Program-made: the position numbers and the translations under genes
NCBI RefSeq assembly: GCF_014596725.1
Contig: NZ_JACVEG010000002.1
Coordinates: 248,001 to 312,000 of the forward strand
Origin: Vibrio sp. Y2-5
GTDB taxonomy: Bacteria; Pseudomonadota; Gammaproteobacteria; Enterobacterales; Vibrionaceae
DNA: 64,000 nt
Reading direction: 5' to 3'
The notes under the pieces: generated by a model
Databases searched by the model: none
What the model was told of the DNA's origin: nothing
What the model saw: the letters and a program-made list of their open reading frames with translations, nothing else
Part shown: positions 54,376 to 62,285 of the stretch, in pieces
How positions within the stretch are numbered: position 1 is the stretch's first letter
How the letters are laid out: every line of letters starts with the position of its first letter

Positions 54376-55812
54376 ATGAGTCCAGAAAAACATCTACTCG
54401 ATTGGCAGACTAGCCAAACTATCGCAGAATCGATGTCACCATTAATCGGCCAGCTTTATCGTTTAAAAGGTGTTGAAGTCATTTTGTACGGTAAGACTCT
54501 CATCAACGCCGCCACCATCGACATCATTAAAACCCACCGCATTGCCCGCCGATACACTGGAACCGCACTCTCTCTTGAACAAACCATGCCAATATTACAG
54601 CGCATGGCTGAACTGGACTTATCACCATGTCGTATCGATATTGGTCAGCTTGGTCACCAATATTGGCAGCATCATACTGATGAAAATAACTTGGATGATT
54701 TTCTGCAAACCGCACTGCTAAACAGCCTAAACGGCACTACGATGACTACACCAAAAGACGTAGTCCTCTATGGTTTTGGCCGTATCGGTCGTTTACTGGC
54801 TCGTTTGCTGATTGAAAAAAGTGGTCCGGGTTACCCGCTAAGACTGCGTGCGATTGTTGTTCGCGGCGGTAAACATGGTGATTTGGAAAAACGAGCAAGC
54901 TTGCTGAGAAGAGACTCTGTACACGGTCAGTTCAATGGCAGCATCATTGTCGATAACGAGCAGAAAGCACTCATTGTGAACGGCAACTTCATCAAAGTTA
55001 TCTATGCTAACTCCCCTGAAGAGATTGATTACACCAGTTATGACATTCACAACGCACTCGTTGTTGATAACACGGGTGTATGGCGTGACAGCGAAGGGTT
55101 GAGCAAACACTTAAGCTCAAAAGGCGCAAGCAAAGTACTGCTAACCGCTCCGGGCAAAGGTGACATTAAAAACGTGGTATTCGGTGTTAACGAATCGGTT
55201 ATTCAACCAGAAGATACGATTATTTCAGCGGCAAGCTGCACCACAAACGCTATTACACCGATTCTGAAAGCGATGAATGATAAGTTTGGCGTGGTATCTG
55301 GTCACATTGAAACCGTGCACTCTTTCACCAACGATCAGAACCTCATCGACAACTTCCACAATGGAGAACGCCGTGGTCGTTCAGCGTCATTGAATATGGT
55401 TCTGACTGAAACTGGTGCTGCAAAAGCCGTTGCAAAAGCGCTGCCTGAATTGGCTGGTAAGCTTACTGGTAACTCAATTCGCGTACCGACACCAAATGTT
55501 TCAATGGCGATCGCTAACTTGAACTTAGAAAAGAGCACAGATAAAGAAGCGCTCAATAACTATTTAAGAGAGATGGCACTGAACTCTGATCTTTCAGCAC
55601 AAATCGACTACACAGAATCAACAGAGATCGTATCGTCTGACCTTGTAGGTTCACGCTATGCTGGCGTTGTCGATGGTGCTGCGACCATCGCTCAAGATAA
55701 CCGATGCGTTCTGTACGTATGGTATGACAATGAATTTGGTTATAGCTGCCAAGTTGTTCATTGTATGGAACAGATGATGGGCGTGCGCTACAAAACATAC
55801 CCACAAAAGTAA
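54376..55812 (+). CDS. GAPDH with an N-terminal extension
   Basis: A 478-residue glyceraldehyde-3-phosphate-dehydrogenase-family enzyme. NAD-binding GFGRIGRL starts at residue 133; the catalytic Cys288 lies in ASCTTNAITPI and HSFTNDQNLIDN follows. The roughly 125 residues before the Rossmann fold are not part of classical GAPDH (about 330) and are mostly helical (HLLDWQTSQTIAESMSPLIGQLYR, LEQTMPILQRMAEL). A homologue of this extended type is known in V. cholerae. Whether it runs glycolysis, gluconeogenesis or acts like erythrose-4-phosphate dehydrogenase is unsettled. It is separate from the main gapA, which is not in this window. Confidence 0.88.
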   Translation: MSPEKHLLDWQTSQTIAESMSPLIGQLYRLKGVEVILYGKTLINAATIDIIKTHRIARRYTGTALSLEQTMPILQRMAELDLSPCRIDIGQLGHQYWQHHTDENNLDDFLQTALLNSLNGTTMTTPKDVVLYGFGRIGRLLARLLIEKSGPGYPLRLRAIVVRGGKHGDLEKRASLLRRDSVHGQFNGSIIVDNEQKALIVNGNFIKVIYANSPEEIDYTSYDIHNALVVDNTGVWRDSEGLSKHLSSKGASKVLLTAPGKGDIKNVVFGVNESVIQPEDTIISAASCTTNAITPILKAMNDKFGVVSGHIETVHSFTNDQNLIDNFHNGERRGRSASLNMVLTETGAAKAVAKALPELAGKLTGNSIRVPTPNVSMAIANLNLEKSTDKEALNNYLREMALNSDLSAQIDYTESTEIVSSDLVGSRYAGVVDGAATIAQDNRCVLYVWYDNEFGYSCQVVHCMEQMMGVRYKTYPQK

Positions 55813-55904
55813 AGAATTAGACTCCACAACATAATAATAACCGATACTGACGAAGTGGTTTCTGACCCATTTAGCCACTGCTTCTGATGACTTCCCCCCG
55901 ATTT

Positions 55905-55937
55905 GCCGCTCTATCCCTGATATGAGCGGCTTTTTTT
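55905..55937 (+). terminator. Terminator of the GAPDH-like gene
   Basis: GCCGCTC...GAGCGGC followed by seven T, about 90 bases after the stop. Confidence 0.9.
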
Positions 55938-56058
55938 CATCTTTTTTACAAGTAAATTTGCACCAGTAAGCTTATCTCTTTGGGAAAAATATAGTTAAAC
56001 TAACGAACTATATTTTTGTGAGAATATTCTTAAGTAAGTAAAGAGGCTAATACTATCT

Positions 56059-59000
56059 ATGAAACAAGCGGTATCTCTGTTTTATGCTCGTTTTAAATCG
56101 GCGCCGAAGTGGTTAAGAGCCTCAACATATCTAGCCATTACCTATGCCGCTTATGCTGTCATTATCGGGCTCATTGCTCCAGCGGTGATTCAATCTCAAG
56201 CACCCAAACAGCTTAGCCAATTGTTAAGTCGCGGCGTTAAAATCGAAAAAGTCTCAATTAATCCATTCCTGCTTAGAGCCAGAATTGAAAATTTCTCTAT
56301 TCTTGAGCAAGACCAACAACAAGCGTTCACCCAGTTTGCAATGCTGGAAGTGGAAGTGAACTTTTGGCAAAGCTTACTAAGCTTAACGCCAACGGTAGAC
56401 CATCTGTTTTTTGTTCAGCCTAAAGTTCAAGTACAACGCTTAAACGAAAATAATACGTTTAACTTCAGTGATATTCTCAAAACGTTAGCCAACAACAATC
56501 AACAAAAAACGCCAGAGAACACGCCTGAAGAGCCTGCCAGCAATACTATTCCTTCATTCAAGGTTAACGCTGTTGCTATCACTGATGGCGATGTCCGATT
56601 TGCAGATTCCGTTACTGGTTCTGACTTAAATTACCAACAGATTTCCCTAAAGCTCAACAACATTGACAGTCAGGCTTACACTCTGAGCCTACCTGTTAAC
56701 CATGATGGAAAACTGAATCTGACCGAAAATGCTAACCAATACCAATTTTCGTTAGTGAGTGCTGATCAAAGCCCGCTCTCTCTCAAAGGTCAATTTCAGT
56801 TGTCGCCATTTGAAATTAAAGGCGATGTAGCGTTCAAAGATCTGACACTTAAGCCATATTGGCCATTCGCTAAGGAACTAATAACGGCAGGATTAAGCGA
56901 TGGTTCTATCAGTTTCTCAACCAATTACCATGCGAAGCAAGTTGACGACTCAATCTCATATCAAACTCAGAACGGACAATTCTCACTCTCCAATCTCGTT
57001 TTTCGTGATCAACAATCTGAAAAGGTAAAACTGCCTTCATTGGTTGTCAGTGATATCCAAGTGTCCGGCGATAACCAACTGATCAACATCGCTGATATTT
57101 CAATGCAAGGCTTATGGTTTGACGCATTGTTGGACAAGAATGGGCTCGATTTAGCCGCACTGTTTACCCCAAGAGCCCAAACAAACGGTGCTGCACCTAA
57201 TCAGGATGCTTCAGCCAAGCAAGCAGCAAACCAAGAATCAGCAACACCGGAATGGAAGGTGCGCCTTGAGCAATTCTCAATGGCAGATTCGGACTTCAAT
57301 GTGTTGGAAAAAATTCAGTCACAAGGTGTGCACTGGCGCGTCCACCCTATAACGGTTACCACTAAAGCTATTCAAAGCGACTTAGTTGACCCTATTGAAT
57401 ATGACGTCGCGCTTAATGTGAGCTCAAGTAGCAAGCAGCAGCCAGAAAACACTAGGGGCTCTTTTGCAACCCAAGGTAGTGTTGATGTTAAAGCGCTTAA
57501 AGTGGATGGCAATCTGTCCATTGATTCACTGGATCTGACACAGCTACAACCTTATCTCACTCCTTATCTGAATATTCGCTTAAACAAAGGCGCACTGAAT
57601 ACTAAAGGAAACTACAAAGTCAGTGGGACAGACGATATTAATTTCGACGGTTCGCTCAGTGTTAACAATCTTTTGATGCGTGACACCATCGAGCGCGAAC
57701 CCTTGATGAAATGGAAGAAGATGTCGGTGGACTCACTGCGTTTTAGTTCCAAGCAAAACAAGTTGATCATCAAAACGGTGTTGCTCGATGCACCTTACGC
57801 GAAAGTGATGATTGCCGAAGATAAACGCACCAACATTGGCGATATTGTGGTGACTAAACAGAGTGATAGCGCTCAGTCCGCAAAAGACAGTACTACCACA
57901 ACCAAAGCGACAGTGACCACGAAGGATAATAACAGCAAGCCTATGTCGGTCATGATTCAGCAGATTAAGTTTGCCAATGGTTCCGCGTATTTCGCTGACA
58001 ACTCGCTAACCCCTAACTTTGCCTCAGGTATCGAGTTACTCGAAGGTTCAATCAAGAACTTGTCTTCGACTCCCGGAACGAAAGCTAGTGTGGATATTGC
58101 CGGCAAAATTGATAAATACGCGCCAGTGACACTGAAAGGTGAAATTAACCCACTGATTGAAAATCCTTATCTCGATCTTGCCTTAGTGTTTAGAAGCGTT
58201 GAGCTGACCTCCGTCAATCCGTATTCTGGAACCTATGCAGGCTATTACATCGATAAAGGTCAACTTTCACTCGACCTGAACTACCGATTAGATGACAACC
58301 AGCTTCAAGGTACAAACCACCTTGTTATCGATCAACTGCAACTGGGTAAACCAAGCGATTCCAGCCTTGCAACCAGCCTACCTATCACTCTGGCGATTGC
58401 GATATTGCAAGATCGTCACGGTGTGATTGATTTGGGTGTTAACGTGTCAGGTGAAGTTGATGATCCTGACTTCAGTTTTGGTAGTGTGATTTTGCAAGCG
58501 TTCGCCAATATCATCACCAAAGCCGTGACGGCACCCTTCTCGTTGTTAGCCGATCTTGTCGGTACAGATGAAGAGTTGAATCAGGTCACTTTCCAAGCGG
58601 GTGTTGCAACATTAGATGACGAAGAAAAACAACTCGTTGGAAAACTAGCACAAGCGCTACAGGAAAGACCGATTCTTAAAGTCAGTATCGAAGGTTCTGT
58701 CTCTGCTCCAGACGACAGCTTTGCATTGGCTGAACAGAAGGTGCAGAAGGCACTGCTCGACAAGAGCGGGTTGGAAACACTTCCAGAACCATTCAGTGCC
58801 AGCCGTATTACCGAATCTGCCCCGTTAGTCGATGCACTTGAAGGACTCGCAGAGAAGCAGTTGCAGTTAGATATCAGCCAAGAAAGAGATAAAGTTAAAC
58901 AGCAGTTGGCTGAAAAAGACCAAGGTGCAGAAGTGACCAAAGAACAAATTGAAACCGTTGTTCATATGGGGCTCTATAATCAGTTGGTAAAAGCGACCAA

Positions 59001-59169
59001 CGTCGATAAAAACAGTTTGAGTAATCTCGCAGCAGAACGCGCAAAAGCGGTTAAAGCGTATTTGGTGGAAGAACAACAAATTAGTCCAGATCGAGTGTTC
59101 CTGCTCGATAGTAAGACCGATTTGAAAACCGAAAAAAGTGGTGCTGAGTTAACTGTAGGCGCTGAATAA
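56059..59169 (+). CDS. DUF748 AsmA-like envelope protein
   Basis: A 1036-residue protein with one N-terminal membrane segment (LAITYAAYAVIIGLIAPAVI), the rest periplasmic. Repeats such as VEKVSINPFLLRARIENFSI, LTLKPYWPFAKELIT and SLDLTQLQPYLTPYLNIRLNKGALN are the DUF748 pattern. These proteins belong with AsmA/TamB-like chains that form a hydrophobic groove for lipid transfer between membranes. The last part (AERAKAVKAYLVEEQQISPDRVFLLDS) resembles an OmpA-like peptidoglycan-binding end. The middle has an N/Q/T-rich insert near residues 600-640. It is a single gene; a transport role is inference. Confidence 0.88.
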   Translation: MKQAVSLFYARFKSAPKWLRASTYLAITYAAYAVIIGLIAPAVIQSQAPKQLSQLLSRGVKIEKVSINPFLLRARIENFSILEQDQQQAFTQFAMLEVEVNFWQSLLSLTPTVDHLFFVQPKVQVQRLNENNTFNFSDILKTLANNNQQKTPENTPEEPASNTIPSFKVNAVAITDGDVRFADSVTGSDLNYQQISLKLNNIDSQAYTLSLPVNHDGKLNLTENANQYQFSLVSADQSPLSLKGQFQLSPFEIKGDVAFKDLTLKPYWPFAKELITAGLSDGSISFSTNYHAKQVDDSISYQTQNGQFSLSNLVFRDQQSEKVKLPSLVVSDIQVSGDNQLINIADISMQGLWFDALLDKNGLDLAALFTPRAQTNGAAPNQDASAKQAANQESATPEWKVRLEQFSMADSDFNVLEKIQSQGVHWRVHPITVTTKAIQSDLVDPIEYDVALNVSSSSKQQPENTRGSFATQGSVDVKALKVDGNLSIDSLDLTQLQPYLTPYLNIRLNKGALNTKGNYKVSGTDDINFDGSLSVNNLLMRDTIEREPLMKWKKMSVDSLRFSSKQNKLIIKTVLLDAPYAKVMIAEDKRTNIGDIVVTKQSDSAQSAKDSTTTTKATVTTKDNNSKPMSVMIQQIKFANGSAYFADNSLTPNFASGIELLEGSIKNLSSTPGTKASVDIAGKIDKYAPVTLKGEINPLIENPYLDLALVFRSVELTSVNPYSGTYAGYYIDKGQLSLDLNYRLDDNQLQGTNHLVIDQLQLGKPSDSSLATSLPITLAIAILQDRHGVIDLGVNVSGEVDDPDFSFGSVILQAFANIITKAVTAPFSLLADLVGTDEELNQVTFQAGVATLDDEEKQLVGKLAQALQERPILKVSIEGSVSAPDDSFALAEQKVQKALLDKSGLETLPEPFSASRITESAPLVDALEGLAEKQLQLDISQERDKVKQQLAEKDQGAEVTKEQIETVVHMGLYNQLVKATNVDKNSLSNLAAERAKAVKAYLVEEQQISPDRVFLLDSKTDLKTEKSGAELTVGAE

Positions 59170-59191
59170 CCTTTCCCTCTTCCTCAACTCT

Positions 59192-59230
59192 AGCCCAATC
59201 CTCTGTCATGTCAGGGAGTTGGGCTTCTAT
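59192..59230 (+). terminator. Weak terminator after the DUF748 gene
   Basis: AGCCCAA...TTGGGCT flanks an inner CTGTCATGTCAG-like repeat, followed by TCTATC. Only a short T-rich tail. Confidence 0.5.
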
Positions 59231-59308
59231 CATCTATCTGAATAGCTTGTTCATGTTTAATTCATCTGTACAGGGCTAAGATGAAGACAATCAAAACAGG
59301 AGCAGACA

Positions 59309-59533
59309 ATGAATAGATTTCTTATTACCGTGCTGACGCTCATAACTGGATTTTTCGCACTGACATTAAGTTTGTTGCTCGTCATTCCTCTGACTATCGC
59401 AGCACTCATCACCGGAAAAAAACTGCAAAATCAACTGCATCGTCGTCCGTTTTATCAGGCTCAGAACAATCAGAGCTACGGCAATACCATCGATGGTGAG
59501 TTTGAAGAAGTGAACACCCATTCGAAGTATTAA
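59309..59533 (+). CDS. Small membrane protein, unknown
   Basis: A 74-residue protein. An N-terminal hydrophobic block (FLITVLTLITGFFALTLSLLLVIPLTIAALITG, residues 4-36) is long enough for one or two membrane passes, followed by a basic then acidic tail (KKLQNQLHRR...GEFEEVN). CAGGAG seven bases before the ATG is a strong ribosome site, and a bidirectional terminator follows directly, so I believe it is a gene. I do not recognise the family. Confidence 0.72.
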   Translation: MNRFLITVLTLITGFFALTLSLLLVIPLTIAALITGKKLQNQLHRRPFYQAQNNQSYGNTIDGEFEEVNTHSKY

Positions 59534-59534
59534 C

Positions 59535-59566
59535 AAAGAACCCCTCAATCACGAGGGGTTCTTTTA
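59535..59566. terminator. Bidirectional terminator after the small membrane protein
   Basis: AAAGAACCCCTC...GAGGGGTTCTTTTA serves this gene and possibly the LysE gene on the other strand. Confidence 0.85.
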
Positions 59567-59598
59567 TATTCATGTCTGGAAAATGGCTTGAGCGGCAT

Positions 59599-60213
59599 CT
59601 ACACAGTGAGCAGAACTCGCGCAGCAAGCAGTAGCAAAACAATCCCCGACAAACGATCAATCAATACCGCTCTGGAACGTAGCTTGTCGAGAATGAGTGG
59701 GCTTGATAACAAGAAGGTAATAAAGGTATACCACAGACCGTCAACAACAAACGGTGTCACGACAATGATCGCTTTGCTACTTAACTCATGTCCAACGGCA
59801 ACAAACTGGCTAAACAATGCGATAAAGAACAGTGCAATCTTTGGGCTTAATAATGAAATCAAAAAACCTTCGCGCGCAGATTGCCATGTACTTACGGTTT
59901 CGCCAGATTCCAACTTCGCTGCCACACCACCTTTGGAGCGAATAGCGTTGAATCCCAAATAAGCCAAATACCCAGCACCAGCATAACTGATGGTTTTAAA
60001 TAGCAGTGGCGACTGATGAAGTACCACTGCCAATCCAATCAATGTAATAAACGCATAAATACCTATGCCGAAAGCGTGAGCCCAAGCCGTTGCTAAACCG
60101 TTGCGACGTCCGCCAGCAAGGCTGTGCTTTGCAACCATAGCCAAGCTTGGTCCGGGTGACATTGCGCCCAATAGGCAGATAGTAAAAAGTGATAGCCAAA
60201 CTGTTATTGTCAT
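59599..60213 (-). CDS. LysE-family amino-acid exporter
   Basis: A 204-residue transporter with six membrane segments. The N-terminal GAMSPGPSLAMVAKHSLAGGRRNGLATAWAHA is the LysE/RhtB signature. Members export amino acids such as homoserine, threonine or leucine. It starts 3 bases after an Lrp/AsnC regulator gene, so they form an operon in which the regulator senses the exported amino acid. The amino acid is unknown. Confidence 0.93.
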   Translation of the reverse strand: MTITVWLSLFTICLLGAMSPGPSLAMVAKHSLAGGRRNGLATAWAHAFGIGIYAFITLIGLAVVLHQSPLLFKTISYAGAGYLAYLGFNAIRSKGGVAAKLESGETVSTWQSAREGFLISLLSPKIALFFIALFSQFVAVGHELSSKAIIVVTPFVVDGLWYTFITFLLSSPLILDKLRSRAVLIDRLSGIVLLLLAARVLLTV

Positions 60214-60216
60214 TGA

Positions 60217-60690
60217 TTATTCCCTATTTGTTGAACGTGAAAGTTGGGGCGTAGAAGTATTAAACAGTTCTTTTAGAACCGTATGCGTAATCAATTGACG
60301 CAGTTGGGAGTAGCTTTGTAGCTCGTCTCTAATCGCATTTAACTTCGCCATGCTTTCCACTTCAACGTACAACATCATATCGGTTTCACCACTAATCGCA
60401 TGGCACCACTTCACACCAGGGATCAGATAGATCTTGTGAGCATATAGCTCACAGGAGTGAAGACTCGCGGAAGTATCAAATTTTAGAGCAAAATAAGCAC
60501 TCACATTATTGGTGTGCTCTGGGTCTGCGATTTGAGCGTGATAGCCCAAGATAACTTTATCTTGTTCGAGTTTCTTAATGCGCGCCGTAACGGCAGAGCG
60601 TGAAAGGTTGACTTCGCGGGCAATGTCACTCACAGATGCTCTCGCATCCCCTTGCAATATCTCTATGATTTGTCTGTCAAATTTATCCAT
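60217..60690 (-). CDS. Lrp/AsnC-family regulator
   Basis: A 157-residue regulator. The helix-turn-helix (DARASVSDIAREVNLSRSAVTARIKKLEQDKVI) is followed by the RAM ligand domain (AYFALKF..., ISGETDMMLYVE). It is co-transcribed with the LysE exporter (3-base gap) and transcribed away from a YjeH-type exporter about 285 bases off. It may control one or both. Confidence 0.94.
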   Translation of the reverse strand: MDKFDRQIIEILQGDARASVSDIAREVNLSRSAVTARIKKLEQDKVILGYHAQIADPEHTNNVSAYFALKFDTSASLHSCELYAHKIYLIPGVKWCHAISGETDMMLYVEVESMAKLNAIRDELQSYSQLRQLITHTVLKELFNTSTPQLSRSTNRE

Positions 60691-60975
60691 TGTACATTCC
60701 CATTCTTTTCGCTTCTCACGCGTTTTTTCTCAAATTAAAAACGTTGAAAAGTAACCAACTTATCCCGTTGATTCATGGCTAATTTGACACAAATTGCATG
60801 ACTAGACTACTGACAATTAACGGGAAGTCTCTTTATGAGAGGAGTTTCACCACCAAAATGACGGAAATTGGGTAAAAAAATGTCACTTTGACACTAAAGC
60901 AGAACGTTTTGTCAGATGCACCACATCTCAGTTTTGAGTAAGCTTTCGGCATAATAAGAATCAGGGAATGAGAAC
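60691..60975. promoter_or_regulatory. Divergent region, Lrp/AsnC and YjeH-like genes
   Basis: Non-coding DNA with AT-rich patches. Two TTGACA boxes (near 60784 and 60889) and a CATAAT near 60950 are possible promoter parts, but none forms a clean pair. CTCTTTATGAGAG (near 60827) is a small hairpin. An Lrp-type site is likely but not recognisable. Confidence 0.35.
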
Positions 60976-62229
60976 ATGAACCAACTCAAACAAGAGATCA
61001 CTTTGCTTTCTGGTATCGGTCAACTATCGACCACATTAATGGGCACCGGATTGTTTATGATCCCAGCCATTGCTGCAGGCATTGCTGGCCATTTTTCACT
61101 GTGGGCTTGGCTCATCTTATTTGTTGCTGTTTGCCCTGTTGCTTTAACTTTCGCAGCGCTTGGGAAAAAATACCCGAGTGCTGGCGGCACCGCGTTCTTT
61201 GTGCGTAAAGCGTACAACGCACGACTAGAGCGAGCGGTTGCCTGGCTATTTGTAAGCGTCATTCCTGTAGGCGTACCCGCAGCTGTCGCCTTAGCTGCGG
61301 GCTTTTTACAGCAATTGTTACCTGCTCCATTCAATAATGCCGTTTTGGCTCAAGTGCTTACTGTGGCACTTCTTATTGGAGTAAATCTAGCAGGAACAAA
61401 ATCTTCTGGCCGATTACAAACGGCCATCGCATTGAGCATCTTCGTACTGGTGGCATCTTTTCTCTGGATAGGTGAAGTAAGTAGCGCTGATTTAACGATG
61501 CCACCATTGAGCGTAGATTCGATTTGGTCGATCGGTGCTGCGCTAGGAGTGATGTTCTGGTGTTTTGTGGGAATCGAAGCCTTCGCACATATGGGGGAAG
61601 AATTCAAAAACCCACAGCGTGATTTCCCAATCGCTATTCTAGTAGGATGTTTTGTGGCTGGTGCAACCTATTGGGCGTGTTCAGTCATAATCTTAAAGTT
61701 CGGCGCTTTTGGTACACCTGAGTTTGACAGTGCCTCTATACCTTGGCTTAGTGACAAACTGTTTGGTTCTCGTATGGCAATCATAATCAGCATCATAGGA
61801 TTCTTTGCCTGCTTTGCCAGTATCAACTTATACACACAAAGTTTATCGCGTATGGTTTGGGCGCAAGCACGAGAATATCGTCCGGAAAGCGCACTGGCGC
61901 AACTTTCTCACCGTGGCGTTCCCGCCAACTCTACTTGGCTGATTGGTGGCATATTGCTACTGTCGTGCGTAGCAGGTCAACTGTCGAATTTGGATTTGGA
62001 ATTTTTCCTAAAACTGGCGAATGGTGTTTTTGTTTTAGTCTACCTGTTAGCCATGTTGGCCGCGTACAAACTGCTGAAGGGGTTTCAGAAGCTACTGGCT
62101 GTTGTGGCTTTAATTCTGTGCACTGGCGTATTTATTTGTCTTGGTTGGTCAATGTTGTATGCACTTGTAATCTTTACTGCCTTTGCGCTTCCATGGCAGA
62201 AAGAGCTCAAAACACGCCATTCAGTTTAA
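60976..62229 (+). CDS. YjeH-type amino-acid exporter (APC family)
   Basis: A 417-residue APC transporter with 12 membrane segments. The N terminus (LLSGIGQLSTTLMGTGLFMIPAIAAGIAGHFSLWAWL) and GVMFWCFVGIEAFAHMGEEFKNPQRDFP match YjeH, which exports L-methionine and branched-chain amino acids in E. coli. Divergence from an Lrp/AsnC-LysE operon suggests shared amino-acid control. It ends with a hairpin and a TTTGC repeat tract. Confidence 0.92.
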   Translation: MNQLKQEITLLSGIGQLSTTLMGTGLFMIPAIAAGIAGHFSLWAWLILFVAVCPVALTFAALGKKYPSAGGTAFFVRKAYNARLERAVAWLFVSVIPVGVPAAVALAAGFLQQLLPAPFNNAVLAQVLTVALLIGVNLAGTKSSGRLQTAIALSIFVLVASFLWIGEVSSADLTMPPLSVDSIWSIGAALGVMFWCFVGIEAFAHMGEEFKNPQRDFPIAILVGCFVAGATYWACSVIILKFGAFGTPEFDSASIPWLSDKLFGSRMAIIISIIGFFACFASINLYTQSLSRMVWAQAREYRPESALAQLSHRGVPANSTWLIGGILLLSCVAGQLSNLDLEFFLKLANGVFVLVYLLAMLAAYKLLKGFQKLLAVVALILCTGVFICLGWSMLYALVIFTAFALPWQKELKTRHSV

Positions 62230-62235
62230 ACAATG

Positions 62236-62275
62236 AAGGCGGGATAACCCGCCTTTGCTTTGCTTTGCTTTGCTT
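62236..62275 (+). terminator. Terminator with TTTGC tandem repeat
   Basis: AAGGCGGG-ATAA-CCCGCCTT stem, followed by a tract of TTTGC units (62254-62273, four copies) in place of a plain T-run. Confidence 0.75.
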
Positions 62276-62285
62276 TTATAAAGTT

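Noticed and set aside
60780..60975. Riboswitch upstream of the YjeH-type exporter
   Set aside because: One small hairpin is visible, but none of the conserved cores of the SAM, lysine or glycine riboswitches.
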